In this document: positions 1 to 10,497 of the stretch, in pieces
How positions within the stretch are numbered: position 1 is the stretch's first letter
Layout of the letters: every line of letters starts with the position of its first letter
Assembly: GCA_024398055.1 (NCBI GenBank)
Contig: CP073749.1
Coordinates: 868,001 to 932,000, forward strand
DNA: 64,000 bases
Direction of reading: 5' to 3'
DNA from: a bacterium SCSIO 12741
GTDB taxonomy: Bacteria > Bacteroidota > Bacteroidia > Flavobacteriales_G > Salibacteraceae
Made by a program: the position numbers and the translations under genes
Notes under the pieces: model-generated
The model's database searches: none
Told to the model about the DNA's origin: nothing
Seen by the model: only the letters and a program-made list of their open reading frames with translations

Positions 1-245
1 TCAAGCGAAAAAGAAAAGGCCGGGGTAAGTCCAGGTACCGTCAGGGCGGAGGAAACCGCAGAAAAGGAGGAGGACAAAACCGAAATTCGAACAACCGTAA
101 CAAAGGCGGGAAGAATTTTCGTGGTCAGAAAAAGAACAATGACCAGTCCAATCGTTCGGGCAAGAAACCTCAAGGCAAAAGACCACCGGGAAAGGGAAAC
201 AATTCCCAAAAAGGTTCAGGCAACTCTGGCCAGGGCAAATCCTAA
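1..245 (+). CDS. C-terminal tail of a basic RGN-rich protein (partial)
   Basis: An open frame enters from the left edge (codons start at position 3) and ends with TAA at 243-245, giving 80 visible residues. The tail is almost entirely Lys, Arg, Gly, Asn, Gln and Ser with no hydrophobic core, so it is a disordered nucleic-acid-binding extension. Tails of this kind are common at the C terminus of DEAD-box RNA helicases in Bacteroidota, which is the most likely identity, but no helicase motif is in view. The other forward frame open here runs into the convergent regulator gene and is less protein-like. Its stop interlocks by 4 bp with the stop of the convergent XRE gene. Frame choice is fairly safe; function is an inference. 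Confidence 0.55.
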   Translation, partial: KRKRKGRGKSRYRQGGGNRRKGGGQNRNSNNRNKGGKNFRGQKKNNDQSNRSGKKPQGKRPPGKGNNSQKGSGNSGQGKS

Positions 246-565
246 TTGCCTTTTAATTGCTTCAGTTCTTGCTCCAGGTTTTCCAACCTTTGGTAGAGCA
301 TTTTAATTTCGGTTTCAGCTGGATTTGAAATGGGATTTAATTGATCCGGCCTCACTTTGTTTCCTTCTCGACTAAAGCGTACAATCTCATCCATAGAGAA
401 GCCCAACACCCGGGATATTTCATAAAATGTAGTAGCCTGAATTCGGGTTACTCCGTTTTCTAAGTTTGAATACACCTTTTGGGAAACACCCAATTGGATG
501 GCAACATACTCTTGTGTAAAATGCTTGTATTCTCGTAAAATTCGAATGGCCAATGCGAGATCCAT
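242..565 (-). CDS. XRE-family helix-turn-helix regulator, 107 aa
   Basis: Small cytoplasmic DNA-binding protein. Residues about 5-60 form a Cro/C1-type HTH: the stretch with FTQEYVAIQLGVSQ followed by YSNLENG is the classic helix 2-turn-helix 3 pattern. The C terminus (about 85-105) is a short Glu/Leu/Lys coiled coil that probably dimerises it. The frame stays open upstream to 622, but the Met at 565 (MDLALAIR) is preferred because the extra 19 residues are Cys/Phe/Tyr-rich and unlike this family. It stands alone on its strand, convergent with the basic-tail gene and overlapping it by 4 bp. Target genes are unknown. Single-domain XRE proteins of this size often regulate stress or biofilm functions in Bacteroidota, but nothing here specifies that. 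Confidence 0.8.
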   Translation of the reverse strand: MDLALAIRILREYKHFTQEYVAIQLGVSQKVYSNLENGVTRIQATTFYEISRVLGFSMDEIVRFSREGNKVRPDQLNPISNPAETEIKMLYQRLENLEQELKQLKGN

Positions 566-801
566 CGATCCACTTGTGTTTAAGAAGTTGGCGAACTCAT
601 AGTAAAAGACAAAGCAACACATTCGTACTGTTTTGCCTTTCCAAAAAGGGTATAGACTATCCCAAGAACTGGGTAAGCTTATACGATTTTCGGGGTAAAC
701 TGAAAATCAACTGACTTATATTTGTGGTATCATCTGCAAAAAGGAAGAAAATCGGTTAGATTGGCTTGTTTTTCGCAGGAATCTCAAAAACTCAAATTTA
801 A

Positions 802-809
802 TACATTTG
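802..809 (+). promoter_or_regulatory. Candidate -7 element (TACATTTG) for the 894 gene
   Basis: TACATTTG matches the Bacteroidota -7 consensus TAnnTTTG exactly and lies about 85 bp upstream of the membrane-protein start. A second exact match (TATATTTG) lies at 717-724. Neither has a clear TTG at the expected 19-21 bp upstream, so both are tentative. The rest of the 566-893 gap shows no gene; the stretch is AT-rich, with a short CCCA/TGGG hairpin near 661-672. Confidence 0.35.
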
Positions 810-893
810 AGTTGTTCTTTTTGTATTTAAAAAGAACTTTTTCAACCGAATTATTACTCCATGTAAATGGAGGAAAAAACTAAGAACTAAACA

Positions 894-1304
894 ATGGAAG
901 CGAACTGGATGGTTCCCGTAAATGTATCCTACAGCACCCTGGCCAAATGCACGGCTTTTTTGGTGGTGAGTTGCATTACCGCCTTCCAAAGTCTTAATCC
1001 TTTTACGCCTTGGCTCTACAATTTGGGTTTGGCCTTGAGCATTCTATTCTCAGTAGGACTATTGACGCTACTCAATAGAATGCGACAGGTTGATCATGTG
1101 CCGATGTACGGCTCTATTCCAAGACCTTACTTCCAGTTGCAATATTTGCTGTTTTCACTCATGGCTTTAGGGCTAATGCAGGATGGGTGGGAAGAAAAAG
1201 ACCGGCTCGTGGATCGAGCACTGGTCGGTCTTTGCATCTACTTTGGTGTTTTGTTTATTGGATCGCTCTTTCAAACCAGAACACACCCTTCGGAGATTCC
1301 CTGA
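894..1304 (+). CDS. Unknown integral membrane protein, 136 aa
   Basis: Not recognised as a named family. Hydropathy by eye gives about four membrane segments: near residues 15-33, 40-60, 80-97 and 108-126. They are separated by short charged loops, including RMRQVDHVP after the second and EEKDRLVDR between the third and fourth. The N-terminal residues are not a cleavable signal peptide. This would place it in the inner membrane with both ends probably on the same side. It is isolated: an XRE gene points away upstream and a 304-bp gap lies downstream. The ATG start at 894 follows an A-rich leader. Protein-like composition and membrane pattern support it being real, but no function can be assigned. 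Confidence 0.65.
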   Translation: MEANWMVPVNVSYSTLAKCTAFLVVSCITAFQSLNPFTPWLYNLGLALSILFSVGLLTLLNRMRQVDHVPMYGSIPRPYFQLQYLLFSLMALGLMQDGWEEKDRLVDRALVGLCIYFGVLFIGSLFQTRTHPSEIP

Positions 1305-1363
1305 ATATCTCCAGTAAAATATTCCTCATTCGCCGGTGCCGTTGCAGTTCAATAGTCTAAGGT

Positions 1364-1378
1364 TGTGACCAGGTCACA
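1364..1378. repeat. Palindrome TGTGACC-A-GGTCACA
   Basis: Perfect inverted repeat of 7 bp per arm around a single base. It resembles the half sites of CRP/FNR-type operators (TGTGA/TCACA), but with a 5-bp rather than the usual 6-bp centre. It lies 60 bp after the membrane-protein stop and is followed by TTTCT, so it could instead be a weak terminator for that gene. A similar element sits at 63451-63467. Confidence 0.4.
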
Positions 1379-1408
1379 TTTCTGCAAAGGTTGGCGGCAC
1401 AGGCGTTT

Positions 1409-1430
1409 GAGGATGTTTTTTTTCATCCTC
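1409..1430. repeat. Stem-loop GAGGATG-T8-CATCCTC
   Basis: Seven-base perfect arms (1409-1415 and 1424-1430) enclose a loop of eight T. No T-run follows the stem, so it is not a textbook terminator. It may be a transcript-end or protein-binding structure between the membrane protein and the lipoprotein gene. Confidence 0.4.
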
Positions 1431-1608
1431 CATCAATCCCTTAAATAAATTCACTCATACCGCCCAAAAACAGCCTTATTCCGGCCTATTCAGCCTCCCC
1501 TACTACCCATTCTCATCTCCTCAATTTCAGCCTTAGCAAGCCCCTCAAAAATGCCGAGCACCCAACTCCCCGAAAAATGCGATTGTTAGATTTATAGACA
1601 CGTCGCCT

Positions 1609-2262
1609 ATGTTAATTTCAAGGTCCCAACTACTACCCCTCTTGGCATTGCTCACAATCAGCTTGCTACATGCTTGCCAAAAAAATGACGTTCAAGGGCT
1701 AACCACCCGGAACCTAACCTCACCATCCTGCCAGCTCCGGTCGTCGAATTATATTTTCGACGCCGGATCTAAATGGATTTATCAAAACGACAGCACTGGA
1801 GAACTCATTCAGGTTAAAGTAAGAAGCACTAAGCGTGATCAAGCCCCAAATCAGGAGCACCACGAATCGATTTGCTTTATCCAGAGTCAACTATCACCAG
1901 CCGACTTCAGTTATTCCTACTCAGAAGGAGAGTTTAGCAATCCTCCAACCGATCAGGAGTCTACCTCTCTCCCCTCCTATTGGGAAAGAAGTGGCGCTCA
2001 ACTTAACGATACGCTCTTTCACCCGCAATACGACCAGTTGCTCTACCAAACTCCGCGACTGGATCGCATGAAAATTCGTTCGCTCATTTTTACAGAAGTG
2101 GATGAAGTAGTTCAGTTTGCCTCAGCGAAGGCCGATCTCCCTGTTCGAAGAGACTTTTACTCCCCACGGGTAGGACGCATCAAATGGATGGAATACGAAG
2201 CAAATGGCTCCATTACCTCCTACTCACTAATCAGCTACCAAACCATTCTCTGGGAAATGTAA
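1609..2262 (+). CDS. Unknown lipoprotein, 217 aa
   Basis: The N terminus is a type II signal peptide: a hydrophobic stretch from Leu8 to Leu20, then LHAC with the lipid-modified Cys at residue 23. It should therefore be anchored in the inner or, more usually in this phylum, the outer membrane. The mature part is polar, rich in Ser, Gln and Tyr, with Cys41 and Cys89 as a possible disulfide. The pattern around residues 47-70 (IFDAGSKWIYQND) is like the opening strand of many small Bacteroidota beta-sandwich lipoproteins, but I do not recognise the family. It stands alone, convergent with gltA, and a bidirectional hairpin terminator separates the two. Function unknown. Confidence 0.7.
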   Translation: MLISRSQLLPLLALLTISLLHACQKNDVQGLTTRNLTSPSCQLRSSNYIFDAGSKWIYQNDSTGELIQVKVRSTKRDQAPNQEHHESICFIQSQLSPADFSYSYSEGEFSNPPTDQESTSLPSYWERSGAQLNDTLFHPQYDQLLYQTPRLDRMKIRSLIFTEVDEVVQFASAKADLPVRRDFYSPRVGRIKWMEYEANGSITSYSLISYQTILWEM

Positions 2263-2285
2263 ACCTAATTTTTAGGCACAAAAAA

Positions 2286-2315
2286 AGCGGCTTCTTCCGA
2301 AGAAGGTTAGCCGCT
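2286..2315. terminator. Bidirectional intrinsic terminator between the lipoprotein gene and gltA
   Basis: AGCGGCT (2286-2292) pairs with AGCCGCT (2309-2315), with a further TTCTTC/GAAGAA stem inside. On the minus strand the stem is followed by a run of T (the A-run at 2279-2286 on the plus strand), which suits termination after gltA. On the plus strand the tail is CTTTCT, which is weaker. Confidence 0.8.
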
Positions 2316-2343
2316 CTTTCTGACTCAATATAATTCTTAACGC

Positions 2344-3633
2344 TTACTTGCGATCAACAAAGTTGACGAAGTCGCGATGGGTTGAACCCGTGTACACCTG
2401 ACGTGGGCGTCCGATAGGCTCATTATTTTCACGCATCTCTTTCCACTGTGCAATCCATCCAGGAAGACGTCCCAAAGCAAACATTACAGTGAACATTTGA
2501 GTTGGAATACCCATAGCCCGATAGATGATTCCAGAGTAGAAATCTACGTTTGGATACAGTTTTCTTTGAATGAAGTACTCATCCTCCAAAGCCACTTTTT
2601 CAAGGCTCTTAGCAATTTCAAGTACAGGATCATTCACTCCCAGCTTAGCCAATACTTTATCAGCAGCTTTCTTGATAATTAAAGCACGAGGATCGTAGTT
2701 TTTGTAAACGCGGTGTCCGAAGCCCATCAAACGGAATGGGTCATTCTTGTCCTTAGCCTTAGCGATAAACTTAGCTGTATCACCACCATCGGCGCGGATA
2801 GCTTCAAGCATTTCAATCACTGCCTGGTTAGCACCACCGTGAAGTGGACCCCATAGAGCAGAAATACCTGCTGAAACCGAACTGTACAAGCTGGCGTGGC
2901 TTGATCCTACGATTCTAACGGTAGAGGTAGAGCAGTTTTGCTCGTGGTCAGCATGAAGAATCAAAAGCTTGTTCAAAGCATCGGAAATAACCGGATCTGT
3001 TTGGTAAGACTCAGATGGAATAGCGAACATCATTTTCAAGAAGTTCGAACAATAATCCATAGAGTTGTCTGGGTAGTTCACAGGGTGACCTACTTCGTTT
3101 TTGTAAGCCCAAGCAGCAATCGTAGGCATCTTAGCCAAGATGCGGATAATGCTCAAGTTAACTTCTTCCACAGAACGGTTAGGATCCAAAGACTCTGGAT
3201 AGAAAGCAGTCAGAGAAGAAATTAGGGACGAAAGAACACCCATTGGGTGAGCTTTTGAAGGAAATCCGTCCAAAATATTCTTGATCTCTTCGTGAACCAA
3301 GGTATGCTCAGTAATGTCTTTACAAAACTTCTCGTATTGTGCCTTATTCGGCAACTCACCGTAGATGATTAAGTAAGCCACTTCCAAGAAAGAAGCGTTC
3401 TCAGCCAAGTCCTCAATCGAGTATCCACGGTATCTCAACACTCCGTTTTCACCATCGAGGTAAGTAATTCCGCTCTTGGTTGAACCGGTGTTTTTGAATC
3501 CTGGATCCAGTGTAATTAGCCCGGATTGACCGCGCAATTTACTGATATCTACTGCCTTTTCATTTTCGGTACCTTCAATTACCGGCAGTTCGTAGGATTG
3601 ACCATTATAGGTGAGTGTTGCAAAGTCTGACAT
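2344..3633 (-). CDS. gltA: Citrate synthase (type II), 429 aa
   Basis: Condenses acetyl-CoA and oxaloacetate to citrate, the entry step of the TCA cycle, in the cytoplasm. Full length for the bacterial type II enzyme. The catalytic elements are visible: the His of HADHEQNCS, the His of FGHRVYKNYDPRA (with the oxaloacetate-binding Arg) and the Asp of VDFYSG. The N-terminal 45-residue beta domain typical of the hexameric, NADH-sensitive type is present. The gene is downstream of eno on the same strand after a 121-bp gap that could hold its own promoter, although no TAnnTTTG match was found there; a small CGCGT-C-ACGCG palindrome sits in the gap. A hairpin terminator follows it. Confidence 0.97.
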   Translation of the reverse strand: MSDFATLTYNGQSYELPVIEGTENEKAVDISKLRGQSGLITLDPGFKNTGSTKSGITYLDGENGVLRYRGYSIEDLAENASFLEVAYLIIYGELPNKAQYEKFCKDITEHTLVHEEIKNILDGFPSKAHPMGVLSSLISSLTAFYPESLDPNRSVEEVNLSIIRILAKMPTIAAWAYKNEVGHPVNYPDNSMDYCSNFLKMMFAIPSESYQTDPVISDALNKLLILHADHEQNCSTSTVRIVGSSHASLYSSVSAGISALWGPLHGGANQAVIEMLEAIRADGGDTAKFIAKAKDKNDPFRLMGFGHRVYKNYDPRALIIKKAADKVLAKLGVNDPVLEIAKSLEKVALEDEYFIQRKLYPNVDFYSGIIYRAMGIPTQMFTVMFALGRLPGWIAQWKEMRENNEPIGRPRQVYTGSTHRDFVNFVDRK

Positions 3634-3754
3634 TTTATGCCTGTTACAAGTTTAAAAATACGTTTGAAAAACCGTCGAAATTCGCCTTCTGTGGGGGATT
3701 TCCCGCGTCACGCGAATATACAACTACTGCTTCAGAATTCCTAATGCGAAATCG

Positions 3755-6159
<2,405 letters not shown>

Positions 6160-6167
6160 TTTAGATC

Positions 6168-6206
6168 AAAAAAAAAGGACAAGGCAATGTTGCCCTATCC
6201 TTTTTT
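6168..6206. terminator. Terminator closing the ribosomal operon
   Basis: AAAAAAGGA (6171-6179) pairs with TCCTTTTTT (6198-6206), and GGCAA/TTGCC (6183-6187, 6190-6194) forms an inner stem. Read on the minus strand the hairpin is followed by a T-run. It lies between the rplQ stop and the carA start. Confidence 0.8.
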
Positions 6207-6232
6207 GTATTGTTTGAGTGTAGGATTCAATT

Positions 6233-6826
6233 CTATTCTTTGTCTCCTTCCTTTTTGCTTTTTTCTTCTGATCCTTTATCAGAATCAGCTTTCGCTTCTG
6301 CTTTTGGAGCAGCTTCAGCGGCAGGAGCTTCTTCAACTTTCGCTTCTGCTTCAGGAGCAGCAGCCTCAGTTGTTTCAGCTTGAGCCTCCGCTTTAGGAGC
6401 AGTAGAAGCAGATCCACCGCGACGACGACGACGGGTAGTCTTCTTCTTGGCATCTTGACCGTACAGTTCGTTGAAATCAACCAGTTCGATCATACACATT
6501 TCAGCACCGTCACCCTTACGAGATCCTGTTTTGATAATGCGGGTGTATCCACCTGGTCTGTCGGCAATTTTAGGAGCCACTTCGCGGAACAGTTCGGAAA
6601 CTGCCACTTTATTTTGAAGGTAGCTAAACACCACACGTCTGGAGTGAGTAGAATCCGTTTTTGATCGGGTGATCAAAGGCTCTACATACCGTCTTAGTGC
6701 ACGAGCTTTAGCAACAGTCGTGTTGATGCGCTTATGCTCGATCAGGGAGCTGGCCATATTTGCCATCATCGCCTTTCTGTGACCGGCTTTTCTACCTAAG
6801 CTGTTTGTTTTATTATTGTGTCTCAT
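6233..6826 (-). CDS. rplQ: Ribosomal protein L17 with long acidic/basic tail, 197 aa
   Basis: Large-subunit protein near the exit tunnel. Residues 1-120 are a standard bacterial L17 core ([17 protein letters not shown] start, [27 protein letters not shown]). The usual length is about 120-130. Here an extra stretch of about 70 residues follows: first a run of Lys and Arg, then a repetitive Ala/Glu/Lys low-complexity tail. Such tails are common in Bacteroidota L17. The gene is the last of the alpha operon, 34 bp after rpoA, and is followed by a terminator. Confidence 0.97.
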   Translation of the reverse strand: MRHNNKTNSLGRKAGHRKAMMANMASSLIEHKRINTTVAKARALRRYVEPLITRSKTDSTHSRRVVFSYLQNKVAVSELFREVAPKIADRPGGYTRIIKTGSRKGDGAEMCMIELVDFNELYGQDAKKKTTRRRRRGGSASTAPKAEAQAETTEAAAPEAEAKVEEAPAAEAAPKAEAKADSDKGSEEKSKKEGDKE

Positions 6827-6860
6827 CTCAACAAATATTCCTCTTTAAACCTTCCTCTTC

Positions 6861-7850
6861 TTAGTCTTTGTCTAACTTGTACTTGGACAAGTTCATTCCA
6901 AAGGACAATCCTTTCGCCTCTACCAATTCTTCCAGTTCGGTCAAAGACTTCTTACCAAAGTTTCTAAACTTCAGCATGTCGTTTTTGTCGTACTGTACAA
7001 GATCTCCGAGGGTATCGATTTCCGCTGCTTTCAAGCAGTTCAATGCACGTACACTCAAGTCCAAATCAACCAATTTGGTTTTAAGCAATTGACGCATGTG
7101 CAATGAAGTCTCATCGAATTCTTCTTCAGAAGCTTTTTCTTCTGTATCCAACGTGATCTTCTCATCAGAGAACAACATAAAGTGGTGGATAAGAATCTTA
7201 GCGGCCTCTTTCAAAGCATCTTTAGGATGAATGGACCCGTCTGTTTCAATATCAACAATCAATTTCTCGTAATCCGTCTTTTGCTCAACACGGTAGTTTT
7301 CAACCGAGTATTTCACGTTGCGGATAGGAGTAAAAATGGCATCGATCGGAATTACGCCAATAGCCAAATCAGATTTATTTTCTTCAGCAGGAACATATCC
7401 GCGACCTTTATTGATGGTCAATTCCATCTGGATGTCTACGGACTCGTCCATGTGAGCGATCACTAAGTCAGGATTCAATACCTGGAAGGCAGAAGTAAAC
7501 TGACCGATATCACCAGCGGTAAGAGTTTCCTTTCCGCTTACTTTGATGATCACTTTTTCGCTGTTAATATCTTCGATTTGTTGCTTAAACCGAACTTGCT
7601 TCAGATTCAGAATGATTTCGGTAATATCTTCCGAAACACCCTTCAAAGTGGAGAACTCATGATCAACACCTTCTAATTTTACAGATACCACTGCAAAACC
7701 TTCAAGAGAAGACAGAAGGATACGTCTTAATGAGTTTCCGATGGTAATTCCATAGCCAGGCTCCAATGGTCTGAATTCAAAACGACCATTTTGCTCGTCT
7801 GACTCAATCATGATTACCTTATCGGGCTTCTGAAAATCTAGGATTGCCAT
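6861..7850 (-). CDS. rpoA: RNA polymerase alpha subunit, 329 aa
   Basis: Assembles RNA polymerase through its N-terminal domain (about 1-235; signatures [18 protein letters not shown] and KGRGYVPA) and contacts activators and upstream DNA through its C-terminal domain (about 255-320; [35 protein letters not shown]). Full length. It lies between rpsD and rplQ, the usual alpha-operon position. The 96-bp gap separating it from rpsD is the largest between neighbouring genes in the ribosomal block and holds several inverted repeats. Confidence 0.98.
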   Translation of the reverse strand: MAILDFQKPDKVIMIESDEQNGRFEFRPLEPGYGITIGNSLRRILLSSLEGFAVVSVKLEGVDHEFSTLKGVSEDITEIILNLKQVRFKQQIEDINSEKVIIKVSGKETLTAGDIGQFTSAFQVLNPDLVIAHMDESVDIQMELTINKGRGYVPAEENKSDLAIGVIPIDAIFTPIRNVKYSVENYRVEQKTDYEKLIVDIETDGSIHPKDALKEAAKILIHHFMLFSDEKITLDTEEKASEEEFDETSLHMRQLLKTKLVDLDLSVRALNCLKAAEIDTLGDLVQYDKNDMLKFRNFGKKSLTELEELVEAKGLSFGMNLSKYKLDKD

Positions 7851-7946
7851 ATTTTTTTCTTCTTTTTAATTGTTTCAGGGTTGCGCGGTTGGAGAGAGTG
7901 AAGAAATCTAACCAACCCTTTAGCCCCAATCCAATGGGATTAATTA
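7851..7946 (-). promoter_or_regulatory. Structured rpsD-rpoA spacer with competing hairpins
   Basis: Within an operon whose other gaps are mostly 1-35 bp, this spacer is 96 bp. CCAACCC at 7912-7918 can pair either with GGTTGG (7887-7892) or with GGGTTG (7878-7883), giving two mutually exclusive stems. AATCC/GGATT (7928-7932, 7937-7941) forms a third. Mutually exclusive stems ahead of rpoA suggest a leader or an mRNA stability/processing element. The role is inferred only. Confidence 0.4.
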
Positions 7947-8555
7947 TTATTTAGAATACAATTCTACGATTAGCTGCTCCTTGATATTTTCTGGAATCTC
8001 ATCTCTTTGAGGTTCTTGAACGAAAGTACCAGAAAGAGTTTCGCGGTTAAAATCCAACCAAGGGTATTTAGATACATTAGAAGCCCCTAAAGAGTTGCGG
8101 ATAACTTCCAAGGTTTTAGACTTTTCGCGAACCGCTACAACATCACCTGGACGTACGTGGTATGAAGGTACATTCACTACAGTTCCATTAACAGTAATGT
8201 GACGGTGAGTAACCAGCTGACGAGCACCACGACGAGTAGTTGAAATACCCAAACGGAAAACGGTGTTATCCAAACGGGCTTCACACAATCTCAACAGGTT
8301 CTCACCTGTAATTCCTTTAGAACGGGATGCTTTGTCAAACAAGTTCGAGAATTGACGCTCAAGAATACCGTAAGTATACTTAGCTTTTTGTTTTTCGGCC
8401 AATTGCAGTGCATATTCGGACTGCTTCATACGACGCTTGTTTGGGCCGTGTTGTCCGGGAGGATATGCCTTTCTATCCAGTGATTTATCAGCACCAAAAA
8501 TCGGGTCGTTAAACCTACGTGCAATTTTTGATTTGGGGCCTCTGTATCTTGCCAT
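7947..8555 (-). CDS. rpsD: Ribosomal protein S4, 202 aa
   Basis: Primary 16S rRNA binder that nucleates small-subunit assembly; in several bacteria it represses its own operon. The N-terminal domain is the zinc-free type ([13 protein letters not shown] with no Cys cluster), followed by [12 protein letters not shown] and a clear S4 RNA-binding domain ([32 protein letters not shown]). Normal length. It sits between rpsK and rpoA, as expected for the alpha operon. Confidence 0.98.
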   Translation of the reverse strand: MARYRGPKSKIARRFNDPIFGADKSLDRKAYPPGQHGPNKRRMKQSEYALQLAEKQKAKYTYGILERQFSNLFDKASRSKGITGENLLRLCEARLDNTVFRLGISTTRRGARQLVTHRHITVNGTVVNVPSYHVRPGDVVAVREKSKTLEVIRNSLGASNVSKYPWLDFNRETLSGTFVQEPQRDEIPENIKEQLIVELYSK

Positions 8556-8584
8556 TGCTTATTGCTTTTCTCTTCTTGAACTAA

Positions 8585-8968
8585 TTAAACTCTTCTGCGC
8601 TTTGGTGGGCGACATCCGTTATGTGGAAGTGGAGTTACGTCCACAATTTCCATCACGGTAATACCAGCGTTGTGCAGGCTACGGATAGCAGATTCTCTAC
8701 CTGAACCCGGGCCTTTAACGTACACCTTCACTTTTCTCAATCCTGCCTCGTAAGCCGGTTTAGCCGCATCTTGGGCTGCCTGCTGAGCAGCATAAGGAGT
8801 ATTCTTCTTCGAACCACGGAATCCCATTTTCCCAGCAGATGACCAGGAGATAGTTTGTCCTTGTGAGTTGGTCAAAGTGATAATGATGTTGTTAAAAGAT
8901 GCTCTAACGTGAGCTTCTCCAACGGCATCAATCTTAACCTTATACTTTTTTGCACTTGATTTTGCCAT
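8585..8968 (-). CDS. rpsK: Ribosomal protein S11, 127 aa
   Basis: Platform protein of the 30S subunit, close to the mRNA exit. The signature is complete: [53 protein letters not shown] and the C-terminal [17 protein letters not shown]. Normal length. It is 10 bp after rpsM and 29 bp before rpsD in the alpha operon. Confidence 0.98.
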   Translation of the reverse strand: MAKSSAKKYKVKIDAVGEAHVRASFNNIIITLTNSQGQTISWSSAGKMGFRGSKKNTPYAAQQAAQDAAKPAYEAGLRKVKVYVKGPGSGRESAIRSLHNAGITVMEIVDVTPLPHNGCRPPKRRRV

Positions 8969-8978
8969 GATCTATCTA

Positions 8979-9356
8979 CTATTTGGAAGCAATTTTCTTG
9001 TTTGCAACCGTTTTTCTCTTTCCTTTTCTGGTTCTGCAGTTGTTCTTCGTACGCTGACCACGTAGGGGCAGACCGTTACGGTGGCGAATTCCACGGTAAC
9101 AACCAATATCCATCAATCGCTTGATGTTTAGTTGTACTTCCGAGCGAAGTGCACCCTCAACCTTCAATTCAGAGTTGATGTAACTACGAATTCTTGACAA
9201 TTGATCGTCATCCCAATCCTTCACACGAATGCTTGGATCGACCTCAGCCGCTTCCAAAATCTCTTTCGCCTTCGAGGGACCAATACCATAAATGTAGGTA
9301 AGGCCGATAATTCCTCTTTTGTTCTTTGGTAAATCTACACCTGTAATCCGGGCCAT
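8979..9356 (-). CDS. rpsM: Ribosomal protein S13, 125 aa
   Basis: Head protein of the 30S subunit that bridges to the 50S subunit and contacts the P-site tRNA. N-terminal [13 protein letters not shown], helix-two-turn-helix [11 protein letters not shown] and the C-terminal [20 protein letters not shown] signature are present. Normal length. It follows rpmJ by 10 bp, the standard rpmJ-rpsM-rpsK-rpsD order. Confidence 0.98.
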   Translation of the reverse strand: MARITGVDLPKNKRGIIGLTYIYGIGPSKAKEILEAAEVDPSIRVKDWDDDQLSRIRSYINSELKVEGALRSEVQLNIKRLMDIGCYRGIRHRNGLPLRGQRTKNNCRTRKGKRKTVANKKIASK

Positions 9357-9366
9357 AACTTAACTA

Positions 9367-9483
9367 TTAACCTTGTCTTTGTTTGAATTTAGGATTCTTC
9401 TTGTTGATCACATACAAGCGTCCTTTTCTTCTGACGATCTTGCAATCCTCACTACGCTTTTTCAAAGATGCTCTTACTTTCAT
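9367..9483 (-). CDS. rpmJ: Ribosomal protein L36, zinc-free form, 38 aa
   Basis: Reading the minus strand from ATG at 9481-9483 to TAA at 9367-9369 gives a 38-residue protein beginning [15 protein letters not shown] and ending PKFKQRQG. That is L36, the smallest 50S protein, placed between infA and rpsM as usual. The classical form binds zinc through three Cys and one His. Here only one Cys (residue 14) remains; the other positions are Ser, Asn and Phe, so this is a zinc-independent form. It is only 38 codons long and easily missed. Confidence 0.95.
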   Translation of the reverse strand: MKVRASLKKRSEDCKIVRRKGRLYVINKKNPKFKQRQG

Positions 9484-9491
9484 CTCAATCC

Positions 9492-9710
9492 TTATTTGTA
9501 TCTGTAAGTAATTCTACCTTTCGTCAAATCATAAGGAGACATTTCCACCTTTACCGTGTCCCCTGGCAAAATCTTGATGTAGTGCATCCGCATTTTACCA
9601 GAAATGTGTGCTGTGATCACGTGACCGTTTTCGAGTTCTACGCGAAACATAGCATTGGACAGGGCTTCGATGATCTTACCGTCCTGTACTATCGATGACT
9701 GTTTAGGCAT
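9492..9710 (-). CDS. infA: Translation initiation factor IF-1, 72 aa
   Basis: OB-fold factor that blocks the A site during 30S initiation. Full length for the family, with the characteristic [20 protein letters not shown] and [21 protein letters not shown] strands. It overlaps the end of map by 8 bp and is 8 bp before rpmJ, so it is translationally coupled in the secY-map-infA-rpmJ segment. Confidence 0.98.
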   Translation of the reverse strand: MPKQSSIVQDGKIIEALSNAMFRVELENGHVITAHISGKMRMHYIKILPGDTVKVEMSPYDLTKGRITYRYK

Positions 9711-10497
9711 ACTTTTTTTTATTATCCAATACCTTTTCTATCTCTTCAAAACTTGACAGAATATCTGCCTTGCCGTTCCTGATGGCAATATCGTGCTCAA
9801 AGTGCGCTGAAGGTTTTCCGTCACGTGTTACAATGGTCCAGCCATCGTTCAATTGTTTCACGCCCCGTACTCCCAGATTGATCATTGGCTCAATTGCCAA
9901 TGCCATTCCGGTTTTCAACATCTTACCCCTTCCTGGCTTCCCGTAGTTAGGAACTTCGGGACCTTCATGAAGATCGCGCCCCAACCCATGACCGACTAAT
10001 TCACGAACCACACCATAGCCGTGATTTTCCGCATGAGTTTGAACTGCATAACCAATATCACCAATGCGATTACCAGTTATGGCTTGTTCAATACCGAGGT
10101 ACAAACTTTCTTTGGTTACTTCCAAAAGCTTTTTCACTTCCGGAGCAACTTCACCAATTTCAAAGGTGTAAGCTGAGTCACCACAAAAACCATTAAGAAC
10201 AACTCCGCAATCAATCGAGGCAATATCCCCGTTTTCAAGCGGTTTATTTGTAGGAATCCCGTGTACCACTTGCTCATTTACTGAGAAACAAAGGGTATTT
10301 GGAAATCCGCCAAATCCTTTAAATCCTGGCTTAGCTCCATGATCGCGGATAAACTCCTCTGCGATCTTGTCCAAATCGAGCGGAACAACTCCAGGCTCAA
10401 TTCGTTTAGCTACTTCCGCCAGGGTTTTGCCAACAAGCAAACAACTCTCGCGGAGGATCTCAATCTCTTCGTCAGTCTTGTAAAAGATCTGCGCCAT
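9703..10497 (-). CDS. map: Methionine aminopeptidase type I, 264 aa
   Basis: Removes the initiator Met from new cytoplasmic proteins. The five metal ligands of the pita-bread fold are visible: Asp in [11 protein letters not shown], Asp in GDSAYTF, His in [13 protein letters not shown], Glu in [10 protein letters not shown] and Glu in AHFEHDIAI. Length fits type Ia enzymes. The start shares one base with the secY stop (10497), and the end overlaps infA. adk, which lies between secY and map in many other bacteria, is absent here. Confidence 0.97.
   Translation of the reverse strand: MAQIFYKTDEEIEILRESCLLVGKTLAEVAKRIEPGVVPLDLDKIAEEFIRDHGAKPGFKGFGGFPNTLCFSVNEQVVHGIPTNKPLENGDIASIDCGVVLNGFCGDSAYTFEIGEVAPEVKKLLEVTKESLYLGIEQAITGNRIGDIGYAVQTHAENHGYGVVRELVGHGLGRDLHEGPEVPNYGKPGRGKMLKTGMALAIEPMINLGVRGVKQLNDGWTIVTRDGKPSAHFEHDIAIRNGKADILSSFEEIEKVLDNKKKYA

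Larger units (their letters stand above)
1305..1608. other. 304-bp intergenic region with two hairpins
   Basis: No credible gene. It holds a perfect 7-bp palindrome around one base (1364-1378) and a 7-bp stem with an eight-T loop (1409-1430), both annotated separately. The remainder is pyrimidine-rich on the plus strand. A near-match to the -7 element, TAGATTTA at 1587-1594, lies 15 bp before the lipoprotein start and could serve it. Confidence 0.5.

Noticed and set aside
121-306. Forward open frame of 61 codons at the left edge
   Set aside because: It overlaps the XRE gene and is a different frame from the basic Gly/Arg/Asn-rich tail that enters the window from the left; its own composition is not protein-like.
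6166-6480. Leu/Lys/Arg-rich minus-strand frame overlapping the rplQ tail
   Set aside because: Produced by the repeats encoding the Ala/Glu tail of L17 in another frame, and it runs across the terminator.
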